This document shows, one piece after another, positions 1 through 10,795 of a stretch of DNA of 64,000 nt. Numbering within the stretch: position 1 is the first letter of the stretch; each line of letters begins with the position of its first letter. The notes beneath the pieces are model-generated. The model was not told the DNA's origin. It saw nothing but the letters and a program-made list of their open reading frames with translations, and did no database searches. Position numbers and translations under genes: made by a program. The DNA is from Triops longicaudatus (lineage: Eukaryota > Arthropoda > Branchiopoda > Notostraca > Triopsidae): positions 62,001-126,000 of the forward strand of contig JAGQDJ010000053.1 of assembly GCA_022885665.1 (NCBI GenBank), in the 5' to 3' direction.

Positions 1-787
1 GAGAAGTAACCGTTTGCTATCTGTTAAATATGGTAATAGTTATTGCGTATTTTACAATAGCTGTATTTTCAATTATTTTAATATCATTCATTCTTGCTGA
101 CTATGAGCCCGTTCCACACTTCTTATGATGGCATAACTTCACTAGGGTGACAAGGGTCATTGCGAACCCCTACGCCACATTTACTCCACTCCGTCGATAC
201 AAAAGGCATCGTTAAGGACAAAACTCTGGCATGTCTAAATAATACTGAAAAACATTTAACGCTCCTCTACAAGCAGCAATGTCACTATCTTCGTGTCTGT
301 CTTAACATATTTTTCATAATAGCCTCCAAACGCCTAAGTCGTTTGAACAATATCAGGGCAACTGGTTGCAACGTTATTTGCGGCAAGTTAAGCCTCTCGC
401 GGAAGTAGTTTTATTTAACGTTATTTCTTAGCACAAAAGCCGGAGTGGCCTAAAAGCGCTAGTAGTACAGGAAGTTCCCAGGTCCCAGGACTATCCATTT
501 GTACGCATAACTAGTGATAATTTTTAATAGATATCGATCGGGAACTTCTCATTATTTATACAGACGAATAGGCATTGCCTCTTTTCTCGGGCTCCGCATA
601 TTGCTGCACAAAATTATTCCATATCCTTGTAAAGTTGCAATGACTTAAGTATGCATATGGGAAAAAGTATCTCGTTATTTTATAATGCTATATGTTTTAA
701 TTTGTGTAAATATAGACCTATAAATACGTTGTTCATTTCTTTCCTGGAACCCGAAATGAGCCCACTGATTAGCAAAACAGATTCTAA
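1..787. other. No gene seen; probable intron of the REPTOR-like gene
   Basis: AT-rich sequence without a convincing exon on either strand. If the REPTOR/CREBRF-like exon to its right splices at the donor next to 825, this stretch would be its intron. I looked on the minus strand for a basic leucine-zipper exon and found none, so that part of the gene should lie beyond the left edge. Confidence 0.4.
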
Positions 788-825
788 CTAAGAAAGTGCC
801 TCATAAAAAATATAGCCTTGTTTAC

Positions 826-2122
826 CAGTTGACAAGGAAGAGGTAGAGCCACCTTGGAGTTCTTCTGCTAGGGAACTGGTCGATAAGAGATGCGGGCGTG
901 GTTCTCTGCGCTGCCAGAGCTGCTCAAAGCCCAAATGCGTCGGGGCAGAGGACGAAAGCCGGGATAGCAGCAGCGGATTAGCTGCCGTAAGGGCTGATTT
1001 GGGAACTGACTGGCCCAAAACAGAAACGGTTGGGTGGGACGGTGAAGGAGAAACCACGCCTCCTGGCCGGTGTGGACTAGGCGTCGTGCGTGTCACAGGT
1101 CCGTGGGCATGAGCGTTTCCGGAAATGGTAACTTTAGGTGCGGAAGAAGCAGAGGCGGCTACCGTGGCGCTCGCCTCTGTCGAGCTTTTTAATGTGAGCA
1201 ATTCCTGTAGTGTGGAAGGCCGCTGGAAAGGGCGTGGCCTCGGTGAGGAGGACAACGGTGAAGGCGAGTGAGGCGACGCCGTTGACGGGTACGGCGGAGG
1301 CGGTTCCCTTTGCCGACGGCCTAAACGCGTTTCCGAGATCTTGCGCGACACGTGTGACATGCGAGACGGATATGACGCGGACAAAAGGGCGCTATAAGGA
1401 GGTGGGGCTGGTGATGACACGGCCGTACTGAAGGGCTGGCTTTGGAGTGTGGGATCGAACCCCATGTTCGGGATCTGCTCGGCTTTCAAGACGAAGTTTG
1501 TCAAGTTGGAATTGCTGGCCATAGAAGCATAGCGCTCAGGAGAAGCTTCCGACACAGCCAAAGGCGTCATCGGGTTAGGGGAATCGGCTGGCAGTAAGAA
1601 ATCGTCAAAATTCAGGTCCCCGAGTAAAGATTCGTCATTAGCGTTGAGTTCAGCGAGAGTAGGGCCTTGGATGAGGTCGTTTTTGTCCACTTGAAAGATG
1701 TCATCTTCTTCCATGGGGAACATGGACAGATTCTTCATCAAATCCACATCCTCCGGAATTTCTTGCTTAATTTGAATCGGGGCCGACGACGCAGAGGAAG
1801 TGGCGCTCGAACTTAAGAAGACGCTCCCTGTTTTCTGGCCCAACGAGGAGGAAGTTTGGTTGATATTACTACTGCTGCTACTACTGCTCCACAAAAATGG
1901 GTTCGGCGAGTGCGATGGCGACTCCGCGATGGATCCTAATGCTAGATTGCTTAAATCGAAGCGCCGAAGCTGCGGAATCGGGATTCCGCCACCGGGATCC
2001 GTATACGTAGCGGTAACAGAATCCGTCTTTAAGCTCGCTGAGTCCAAGTAATCGTTCTCTAAATATTCGCCCAAGTCGAGCAATGCCGAAGGATCGTAAC
2101 TTCCCAATCCTGGGAAGGCCAT
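826..2122 (-). CDS. REPTOR/CREBRF-like transcription factor, 5' coding exon (partial)
   Basis: A single open exon of about 432 codons from an ATG at 2122-2120, with an in-frame TAA eight codons upstream. The signature is the acidic block ending in PTLAELN (residues 154-160), followed by [20 protein letters not shown]-type motifs mark Drosophila REPTOR and vertebrate CREBRF (PTLAQLN). Also visible are two SUMO-type sites (IKQE at 118-121 and LKAE), a long Ser-rich stretch (79-115) and several basic/Ser segments. In REPTOR the family places TORC1-dependent phosphorylation and 14-3-3 binding in such regions. The open frame runs on to a stop at 788, but a donor (ACTG|GTAAAC) beside 825 suggests splicing to the missing C-terminal bZIP exons. 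REPTOR enters the nucleus when TORC1 is low and drives the starvation programme with REPTOR-BP. The assignment rests on motif recall. A different acidic transcription factor is possible. Confidence 0.62.
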
Positions 2123-2417
2123 CTCGTAGTCGCCCAGTTTTCCTTAGGCACTTTCTAAATAATCAAGGCATCAAATTAGTATTCAACGACAAAAATACAA
2201 TATAATTAAAAATTCCAGTGTTTTGCCGCGTGGACACATTGGGTATACTTGCATTTTTCTCGAAAGTAACGACCTAAGCGGAGCTCGTTACCGTTAATCT
2301 TCTGTTAAATACAAATTTAAACCAAAACTATAAAATGAGAACTACAAAATAAAGTAAATGTATTTCAGAACGCTATTTCCAACGTGGTTTAGTGTTTAGA
2401 TTCTGTGCATGTGGGCA

Positions 2418-2425
2418 TGACGTCA
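2418..2425. promoter_or_regulatory. Perfect CRE palindrome TGACGTCA
   Basis: An exact ATF/CREB full site about 300 bp upstream of the REPTOR-like start codon, with an ACCAAT (CCAAT-box type) sequence 24 bp further at 2449-2454. The spacing fits a proximal promoter for the minus-strand gene. Binding by a bZIP factor, perhaps the gene's own product or partner, is inference. Confidence 0.5.
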
Positions 2426-2803
2426 TTTTAAGGTGTGTCACAGGGAGAACCAATGAGAAACGACCGTTCTTATGCAACGGTTCGTTGCACTGAACAAAAA
2501 AATCGAAAAAGGAGATAACGATGCTAGCGGGGCATTCTCAGGGCGTTATGAAGTATCTGGAAAGGCATTGCAATCTGCCATGAGCCTTGCCAGAAAAAGA
2601 TCAGAGAAGGCGCCAAGAACTGGACCTTGGAAGCTGCCGAGGGCAAGGCCCCCCTGAAGCAAAGCTTGTTAAAGCCAGTTCCTCCCTGTACACTGTATAA
2701 ATGATAAGTCGCCTAAGAAGTTCTGAGACAAATTTTCACGCGCAGCTACGAAACAGGAGAGTTACAGCTCTTGAGACCACCTAATGGGAGAAGCCTCAGC
2801 CAG

Positions 2804-2829
2804 TTTTTTTTTTTTTTTTTTTTTTTTTT
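2804..2829. repeat. Poly-T homopolymer, 26 nt
   Basis: Uninterrupted run of 26 T. It could be the poly-A end of a minus-strand retroposed copy, but nothing recognisable adjoins it. Confidence 0.8.
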
Positions 2830-3211
2830 GCCATGGCAACCACGTTTCGAAAGTGTTCTACTTTCCTCAGAGCTTACGGTCACCTAGGAGCTTCCTGCTG
2901 CAGCCACACAAAAAATCTCTCACTTTAAGGAACACAGACAAGACTGCAACCAACTAACGATTACCAAAAAGTACTTAAGCAACGAGTTTATCACTCAAAA
3001 CGTCTCTTAAGTTCTATGGCAGAGTTATTGACCCAATCAGAAGCACAAGGTCTATATTTGGATTTTCATGGAAAACTTTACCTGTGAAAAACAGCAGATA
3101 CACTGTGAACACCCGAGGTTTTAGCCACTTGCGCAATTTGTAACAAGAACTCCTTAAGTTTCTTTGAAATATGGAATCTTCCGCGAATTTGAATGAAGCA
3201 AATGTGATTAC

Positions 3212-3221
3212 GTCACGTGAC
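3212..3221. promoter_or_regulatory. CLEAR/E-box palindrome GTCACGTGAC (copy 1)
   Basis: Exact match to the 10-bp palindrome bound by TFEB/MITF-type bHLH-ZIP factors, about 1.09 kb upstream of the REPTOR-like start. It sits in the longer string TACGTCACGTGAC, which recurs 432 bp further on. Confidence 0.5.
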
Positions 3222-3587
3222 AAGATTGTACACATACAGGAAAACTATCAAAACAAACACACGAATGTCAAACGTAAGTTCTAGAACACGATGTGGCAAG
3301 GCACTGCTTAATATACAGCTTGAAAAGGGTGTCAACAGCTGTGTCAAGTCTGTTTGCACGAAGGAATAAAGTTGTCTCGATGAACTAGTCAATTTAGAGG
3401 TGTCAAAACGGAAAGAAATTAAGAGCAGAAAATGGCTACCACATGTCATCCACTCAGTCTCGTGCAATGTTTTGGTTTTCCTTACCCACCTTCCCCCCTT
3501 GCTTTGCCTTCCTCACGGCTGGTATGTGGTGTGGTCGTTCGGCCAAAGCCAATAGAAACCACGCTTATGGCTACCACCAAGCCAGCA

Positions 3588-3752
3588 ACCAATCGAACGC
3601 ACCCTTATATAAGGCTAGTTCTCTTGGCCATTTCCATCAGTACGTCACGTGACTAGTTTGTTTGCAAACGCAGCCGTGCTCTGATTTGCGCGCGTTGCAT
3701 TGAGTTTTTTTTTAACGGGCACAATTAAATTACGTCTGATTTTTCCAAACAG
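3588..3752 (+). promoter_or_regulatory. Candidate plus-strand core promoter and first noncoding exon
   Basis: Elements occur in canonical order and spacing: CCAAT box near 3588, TATA element inside the palindrome CCTTATATAAGG (3603-3614), and TCAGT initiator at 3637-3641, about 30 bp from the TATA. The second CLEAR palindrome follows immediately. About 114 bp after the predicted start is a CAG|GTAATT donor (exon end 3752). No reading frame starts in this stretch, so it would be a 5' UTR exon of a plus-strand transcript or a noncoding RNA. The downstream exon was not identified. Confidence 0.4.
3644..3653. promoter_or_regulatory. CLEAR/E-box palindrome GTCACGTGAC (copy 2)
   Basis: Second exact copy, embedded in the same 13-bp string TACGTCACGTGAC as copy 1, and located a few bases after the TCAGT initiator of the candidate plus-strand promoter. 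Confidence 0.5.
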
Positions 3753-5190
3753 GTAATTAGCTTTCTATTGTCTCTTACCTTAAATTAATGTCGTCATTTT
3801 CTCGTGCGCTTAATACTGAAAGATAAGTACAAATAATAGAGTTTTTGTTTGCATTCTCTGACAGAGGGATTGATTTTACATTTTAAAATTATTACATCAG
3901 GCGTAAACGTTTCTGTGAGTTCTTCCCCAAGGCGTTCTGTAATCGATTTTTATTTTTTCTTAGTAACATAGATGACCAACAGATGATGTATCTATCGAAG
4001 TTGATAGCATTGATGGTGCGGGGCAACATTAAAAAAAAATCATTTATATTAGACTCACCTACCAGTACTGTACGTTGTTAAACCGGTTTACGGTTTGATT
4101 GCGTAACTTAAAAAAAAAAAACATGTATGAGCAGAAACGGTACTTTGCAGTAAGAAGTGTTTAAATCGAAAAGGAAATATAGTTTGCTGATTTTTGTCTA
4201 ACGAAATAAATGTTTAGTCTGTATAAATAATCAAAGTAAACGTACTGTATTTTAGGATAGTGACTTAACAATTAGAATAAGAAAAAGTTACAGTGAAAGG
4301 TATACAATTTATTCATTATAGGGACTATTCCTAAGTATAAGCTCAAGCCGAGCCGTTTGGGTCGGCTTGAGAGGGATCTGCTTGTCTTGGAAGGGTGGCG
4401 AGCCAAGCCGATATCACCCCTATTTATGGGTGTTATAGTCACGTCGGATAACTCCAATGCTCGCTTAACTACAAGTCGGCTGGTCAGTGTAGTTAAGCAG
4501 GTTTCACAGTATCGGATACTTGTCCTGATCATTCCACCGCTTCCGCATACCATGCACCGCTTTAACGATTTTCAGAGCAATCGTTGGAAAGGTCGGAGCT
4601 CGCGCAACAGCTTTTGTATATCAAACTTACCTCTGTAAGCGACAGCCCATAACGTGTATAGGAGTAAAAGCACGAGATCGGTAATAATTTTCTTGAAAGT
4701 AGAACTTCTTAAGTTCCGTAGTCACTATTTGATCCCAAAAAAATGTAAAGCAATTAAATGTTGAAAAAGTTATAATTCCAACTCGCTTTGCCACGAAATG
4801 GTGACAAAATTGTGCTTATTTTTTATTTCTTTCGTCGGCGTGAGCTTTGCTCGTTGACGTACATCGTTTCACTCAATAGTTGTTGTTGTAGCAGTTAAAC
4901 AATTACAAACATATACATTATGTCAGATAATAGTATGCTTATGTATGGACTTTCGTTTGGTAATTTTCAGCATTTACACTGTTCACATCATACATGTTAC
5001 GTGCTTGTTCGCCTATGCTCAACTGCCATTACAATATTCGCTCTCGTTCGCTCATATTCACAATAGTCACAATCATTACCCACTCATACACAACATTTCG
5101 TGCATCGCATTTATATAGCTCGTGCACTTACATTCATTTGACTTGAACGGGATTGTAAGGGGAGAGGAGCTGCCTTTGTAGAGGAGCGTG
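3753..5190. other. Intergenic, no gene; two perfect hairpins
   Basis: No coding exon recognised. The notable structures are a 10-bp inverted repeat (CTCAAGCCGA 4342-4351 against 4362-4371, 10-nt loop) and an 11-bp one (GCTTAACTACA 4463-4473 against 4488-4498, 14-nt loop). The right part (about 4800-5190) is probably the decayed 3' UTR of the neighbouring minus-strand LINE. Confidence 0.5.
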
Positions 5191-6555
5191 GTGTTACTTA
5201 GGATCTTTTGCCGACATAGCGAAATCTTTGACAGCGTGGAAAGCTTTGGGATTTGTTAAAACATTTTGGATGTTGAAATGGAGTCCGATGTGGGCAAGGG
5301 ATCTGAGTAGTAACGCTCTTTGCTTGTTGAGTTTTTCGTAATGGAAAAAGAGGTAGCCTAATTCTCGCCTTGGTCTATCGCGGCAGCTGCAGTACGGGTC
5401 GTCCGCTTTCTTTTTATTCTGTACAGGCAAGCTTTGGTTAGGAAGTGTGTCGTACGCAGTTGAATAATTGACTAAATCAATTTTCTGGGCAGCGGCAGTT
5501 TGCAGGTTGGCCGTGTTGAAGGTGTGATTTTTAGGTTTTTTAGCATGGAAGGCGTTTCATCCCATTGTTTTGTCCAGATATCCCTCACTAGTCTGTCGAT
5601 GCGTGTTGGGTTGTCCGAGTCGTTTGTGTTTCGTATGACATCTTGTCGTTCTGATCGAATGATGCAGAAGCGGGACATGTATCTTTTGTGGGTAGATATT
5701 TGGATTTCGGATGAGGTGTAGCGCACGCTGAATTTAAGTCTTCTCTTTAGTGCAGCCAGGTCTAAGGGAAGGATTCCTGCTTCAACTTCAAGGGATGCTG
5801 TTGAGGTACTTTTCAGAGCACCAGTTGTGAGAAGAAGAGCTTGCCTGTGTAGCGTACGCAAAGGTGCAAGGAGCATTGATGTTAGCCCAGGCTAGAAGGC
5901 CGTAGAAAATTTTTGAGTAGAGGAGGCTCAGAACCAGCATCCTTAGTTGATTCACTTTGATATTTGGGAGGGAAGTGGTAAGCTTCCATAATTTGATAAT
6001 CTAGTTCCCTTTTGCCACTAGGTGAGCTGCTTGCTTTGACCAGTTTAGTTTTGAGTCGAAGATTAGGCCAAGATATCTAACGCTGTCTTTGGGGCTTATA
6101 ACGCCTTCGTTCTAAGTTAATGCTGCGGTTTCTGTATTTCTTATGTGTATAAGCTCTGTCTTATTTTTCGCGAAAGAAAGGCTTAGGCACTTTACCCACT
6201 TTTCCTGAGTCTTTATGGCGTTTCGGAGGATTTTGACGTTAGTTTCGCTGGATGAGCCTGTCACCGTAAGGAGTAGGTCGTCTGCGTAGGCGAGCGCCGT
6301 GATGCGTTTACGTTTTAGTAGGTGGAGTGCGTCGTTTATATAGAAGAGGAAGAGAATTGGGGATAGGGGTGAGCCTTGAGGTACGGCTTTGTGCATTTAG
6401 AAGGTGTCGCTGTTCGTTGGGCCGTTAGTAACAAAGCCTGAGTGGTTTGTGAGAAAGCTTCGCACCCATTTGGTCATGTAGTACGGGAATTCTTTCTTTT
6501 TCAGCTTCTGGAGTAATTTCGTGCTTATTTTTCCTGTACTGTGAAGATTATCGAA
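5190..6555 (-). mobile_element. Decayed Jockey-type non-LTR retrotransposon, 5' truncated
   Basis: On the minus strand the sequence reads from an AFDNLHS-like reverse transcriptase motif (about 6550) through QGSPLSPILF and the catalytic YADD box (about 6275). It continues through a thumb region (SVRYLGLIFDSKLNW), then a connector with the typical TGALKSTSTASLEVEAG pattern (5876-5472), and ends in a Cys/His-type tail (DDPYCSC...HYEK, 5430-5194). There is no RNase H domain between connector and tail, which fits the Jockey clade. The frame is broken by in-frame stops near 6396, 6112 and 6003 and a frameshift near 5878, and the 5' half (ORF1, endonuclease, early RT) is missing. A dead copy. Confidence 0.85.
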
Positions 6556-6727
6556 GAAATATAGGTACAATTTTATTGGTCGATGAAACCTTTACCTGCC
6601 TCTTTAAATAATTTTTATAATGAAACGAGTAGGTAAGATTGGCAATATTTTCTCTGGCAAAAAAAAGCATCCCCTTCCAAAAGCAAATCCATGTATGCAG
6701 TTCAAAATCGAGACCTGATGTTTTTAG

Positions 6728-6801
6728 GTCTGTATAGTCCGGTAGTTAGGGTACATGGGTTTCACCCTGAAAGCTAGGATTCGATTCCCGGTGTGGTAGA
6801 C
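6728..6801 (+). repeat. tRNA-Glu(TTC)-like sequence, SINE head or tRNA pseudogene
   Basis: A 74-nt segment with a tRNA-Glu layout: an A-box-like region (TAGTCCGGTAGTTAGG), an anticodon loop centred on TTC, and a B-box-like GATTCGATTCC. The acceptor and anticodon stems are imperfect, so a working tRNA is unlikely. It runs straight into a G/C-tract-rich repeat, which suggests a tRNA-derived SINE or chance insertion. Confidence 0.55.
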
Positions 6802-6814
6802 ACCGTGTCAATTC

Positions 6815-6980
6815 TAGGCAGGTCCGTGGTCAGGGGGGAGGTTAGGGGGGTTAGCCCCTCTCCTCGAAATTTCTATTTTATAATAGTGACGATAGGCGAC
6901 ACCCAAATGTCCAACAAAATTGCATATTGACCCCCCCCCCCCCCACCTAAACCGAAATCCTGGTTACGGGCTTGTTGAGC
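6815..6980. repeat. G/C-tract element resembling the 26-kb MITE
   Basis: Begins with a G-rich arm (CCGTGGTCAGGGGGG) and ends with a long C run (about 6933-6947) then AATCCTGGTTACGGGC. The ends are roughly inverted and resemble the termini of the element at 25.95-26.14 kb (CCGxACCCAGG...). Probably a diverged nonautonomous DNA transposon. Confidence 0.35.
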
Positions 6981-7621
6981 CCCTTTAACTGCAGCAACGT
7001 TTCTGGCGATGAGTATAAGGCCTTTGGGCCGTTACTCATCTCATGACACAATGTGCCAGTGAAGTGAAATACTGGCTGCCTTTGAGGCAGCATGTCATCC
7101 AATTTAGAAACGGCGCATACGAAAACGAGTTAAAAGATATAATACTAAATAAACCCCAAAGATTCAGTTTTCAGTACTGTATTTGCTAAATACTTATCAA
7201 AGCAATCTTTCGGCTGGTACAAAATAACAGGTAGTTTATCGGAATTTGGTAGATGCAATTTCTTCACTGGAAATAGAAAACAGCGTCCAGCGCGGTTTTG
7301 TTTGCACTTAATATGGAAGCATACGCACATGACTCTTTCTATAATCTGAAATCAGCTGTGAAAATGAGCTCCGGGCACGTTAGCAAGTCAAATATTCTAA
7401 ACAGACAACAAAATATTGCACAGACCACGTTTTTTCGCACTCCAAAAAAATCGGCTCTAATATGAATGTGGAAGTATTAAATGTTCCCCTGGTTATATTC
7501 TCTTCAACCTCAGTCATTGAAACGGCTCTGCACTGATCGTCTTTTCTAGCCTCCTGTTGCCAAAATAATAATGACTAGGTCAAAAAATGTAATTCTTTCG
7601 CCAGTTCGCCCTTTTGAAGTT

Positions 7622-10600
7622 TCAGTAGTCCGAATCCTCCTCTTCGTAGCTGGCGTCGCTGGACCAAACCGGCCTCTTCTTGTTTTGCGAATGTTCCCCG
7701 CGCCTGCGATGGTTGATGTCAGCGAAGTCACGGAAATTTGAAAAGAAATCGTCTTCTTCTTCATGGGAGTGGTCGTCATAGAAATGGTTATTGTGGGGAA
7801 ACGGACGGATGGGTCGTCGATAGTCGCTGGTGTCGCGGTATAAACCGCCAGTTACTACGTCGAAATTTCGGGAAAAGGGTTTGCGGATGTTTCCGACACG
7901 TTGGGGATCCACACTAGGGAATTTAGGGGGAAGGGGACGTTGCCTAAACGAAGAAAAAGAGTTCGTCGGACTGGGAGGACGACCGGTGGGCGTGGCAGCT
8001 TGCGGGCTAGGTCGTCCGTTGCTCCCGAAAGGTCCTATCGAAGGATTAAATCTCTGCTCCGCAACTTCAAGGATGTCCTCGGAATGCGATGCGGCACTGA
8101 TTACATAATCGATATCGGTTGCGTTAATCGGGGGTTGAAAATCGTCCGGTTCCAGGAATGCTTCGTCGTCAGCCACGTCCAGAGCTTTACCTAAGCGCTT
8201 GGCGAAAAAGGACGTGTCTAGGATGATGTCAGCATGACCTTCGCGTGGCGGATGACGTGGAGAATTGTCGGTTTCGTCGTCTTTTGAGTTAAGGATGTCG
8301 TTGATGCTTTGAGGGTACGTTGGTTTCGGGGGTGCGGAGGCGGAGCTTGACGAAGGTACGGGGCCGGCTGAGGCTTGAGGTGCTGTGTTGCCGCGTTTGG
8401 CGCGAGAAAATTCGTGGTCAAGTGCGACTCCCTAAATTAACCGTGAAGCGATTAAAAAAAATATTTATTAAAGAGGCAACAAAGAAGTGTTCTCACATAA
8501 GAGCACGAAACTGGGAAAGGTCTGGTTAATGGGTAGCTCAAGGGAATAAATATGAAGAGGGGAAGACAGCAATTCGATGAGTCTTACCTAACGTCCACAG
8601 AGTCGGCAACAATGAGTCTGGTAGTCATAAATTACTGAGCAATAGGGCGTCTAACCCCGCCCTATAAAAAGTCCAGAAAGTTTTGTCAGTCGGTTTCGTC
8701 AGAAAGTGGAAGTGAGTTTGAGTCGTCATCAAAATGCTGCCTTTGGATTATTTAACTAGCATTTGTACTTGAATGAAGAAAATAATGGTCGAATAGCAGT
8801 AACTACGGATGTTAGTTGAATCATTGCGGTTACCTTAGCAGGAACACGGAGCTTGGACGTCTCGGAGTTCCGTAAAGCCGGCTTTATGGAGGGAGGGATG
8901 ACTTTAGTAGGTTTCTGGTTGCTGGCCGAATATTTGACTGTAAAATTAATACATTAGTTTTACCCAATTCAGATTATTTATGAGCGGTTTTTACTTACAA
9001 TCTTTCGGCGAGTCGAAGGGGGAGTCAAAACCTCCCAGAGTTTTCAAGCTTGGGAAATTGGCAGGCTTACCATCAATGAAGCCGTTGCCGGTTTCGGTGA
9101 CATCTGCAAAATAAGATAAAAGATTTAAAATTCTGCGTTTCCTTATAATGCAAATATTTTTAAGTAAAGTATTAGGTGGCGAATATTTGAACCCCGCAGG
9201 GTACCTCGAGCATTTCTCTGGCTTTTGTCATCGTCAGTGTCACTGTCACTGTAAATTGGGTCAATGTCTATTTTCCCGTACGCATCAAGAGGTGTGGCTA
9301 TGGATGTAGGCGAAGACAAGGCCGCTTTGGGGAATTTCATTTGGATAACTAATCCGAAATCGTTGTCTCCAGAGCCGGAAACTGGTCTAGCAGCTGTATT
9401 CAAGTCAGTGTTAGTTTTGGAGCTGCTCACACCGTAACTTGCTTGAGGTAACGTTGATACCGAGCCATAGGAGGGACTCGCTGAGCCGTATGTCGTCTGG
9501 GATGTCGTTTGTGCCACGCCTACAGTCGAGCTAGAGTACGAAGGAGACGGAGCTGGAGCTGGAGCGCCATAGGAGGAGGATGGGCGTGAGGGTGGTGCTC
9601 CATATTGAGGGCGTGGCCGCTTGGGCCTTTGGACTGGGGCTTTGTAAGGTGGGCGGCGTTTAAGCCGAGTATAGCTGTTTGTACTCGGTGAAAACCGTTG
9701 TACATAATAAGCCGGTACTTCAGAAGACTGATCTTGGGGCAAAGGGATGGGCTTAGGTGGAAAAGGAAGTGGGGGAGGTCGCCTTGAAAGCACTTGATTG
9801 CGTCGATTTGGAGGGAGTGGGGGAGCTGGTCGTGGGCGTGTTCTGAAGCTGTGATGATGGTCATTGGGAGGGGCTGGTCTAAGTCTTTCATTTTTTATAT
9901 ATTTGTCTTTGCGTCTCCGAGAGAAAAGAAATGGCCAGCGGAAACCTCGTCGGACACGCAGTCTTTTTCGTACAGTCGGTGTAGAAGCCCCGATGGGCGG
10001 GCCTAAGGTTCAGATGATAAAGTCAGTCTTCGCGTCTACCTCAATTTGTGCAGTGTCACGTAAGTGGTGTTCTCGACTGTGCAGTGCGTCGGTGTTTCTT
10101 GTAAGCCGAATTTGGCTGTGATGTGGTTGGTCCTAAAAGTCGTGGCGTTTTTGCTGCAGTACTTATTCTGTAAGAAAAGTAGTGCGGGCAATATGTTAAT
10201 AAAGATACGGGGCTTACCTGGAAATCCGCCACCGAAATCGAAGGACGGTAATCCCTTGGAGAAACCTTCGGGAAAACTGTTGGAGCCACCTTTGGAAAAG
10301 GAGGTGGAGCTAGAGCGTTGGTAAGGGGCGGATTGCTGAACGGGTCTTAAGATAGTTGCTGACTGACGTTGATTACTCAGCACCACTTTTCCTGTCGTTT
10401 TGGTGTGAAATCCGGGTTGCTGGAGCGATCGTACCGGTGCATTGCCAACCGGGCGAGGTTGGGCGTTGTTAACAGTGTGAGACACGGAGGTGGATAAGGG
10501 AGTCGTCTTGACTAACGGAGCACGTTGTGCTGGTGCCTGAGGTGGTGGCCGCTGTACGGCGCTGTCTAGTTGTACAGCGTAAGGAAGGATTATTGGCTAG

Positions 10601-10795
10601 CAGACATTACTTAATATTTTTAAAAATTATATTCACTTGTTGGTGGACGGTATTGAGGCTGAGGGATATCTTGGCGCCGTTGAGCCTGAAGTGGTGTAGT
10701 TGGAATAGGGGGCGTAACCAAAGCTGGTTTGAAAGCGTTTTTCTGTAGAACCAGAGCGTGATACGGTACACCTCGCTGCGTGTTAAGTGTAATCT
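7622..10795 (-). CDS. Pro/Tyr/Ser-rich probable extracellular protein, 5' end missing
   Basis: Seven exons linked by matching phases: 10637-10795, 10218-10565, 10060-10153, 9205-9878, 8999-9103, 8834-8937 and 7622-8431 (stop). Together they give about 764 residues. No known domain was recognised. The middle exon is rich in Pro and Tyr with YGAP/SYG repeats and basic patches (KRPRPQYGAP). The exons after it encode linker segments such as VTETGNGFIDG. The last exon changes to an acidic, proline-rich sequence that ends in a Glu/Asp tail (ASYEEEDSDY). Such composition is common in arthropod matrix and cuticle proteins. The first exon starts in phase 1, so at least one upstream exon, presumably with a signal peptide, is needed. 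I did not find it between 10.8 and 12.1 kb. The exon 3/4 junction is the weakest: its acceptor (GACTTAG|A) was chosen on phase alone. Confidence 0.68.

Noticed and set aside
1210..2051. Two plus-strand frames over the REPTOR-like exon
   Set aside because: Shadows of the minus-strand coding exon; low-complexity translations.
4441..4540. Possible 5S rRNA or tRNA around the 11-bp hairpin
   Set aside because: No internal control boxes and no cloverleaf or 5S fold by eye.
9863..10030. Alternative acceptor CCTTAG near 10004 for the Pro/Tyr-rich gene
   Set aside because: Its reading frame continues into the right coding frame, but the phase does not match the preceding exon. The acceptor before 9878 does match. 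Kept as an uncertainty in that entry.
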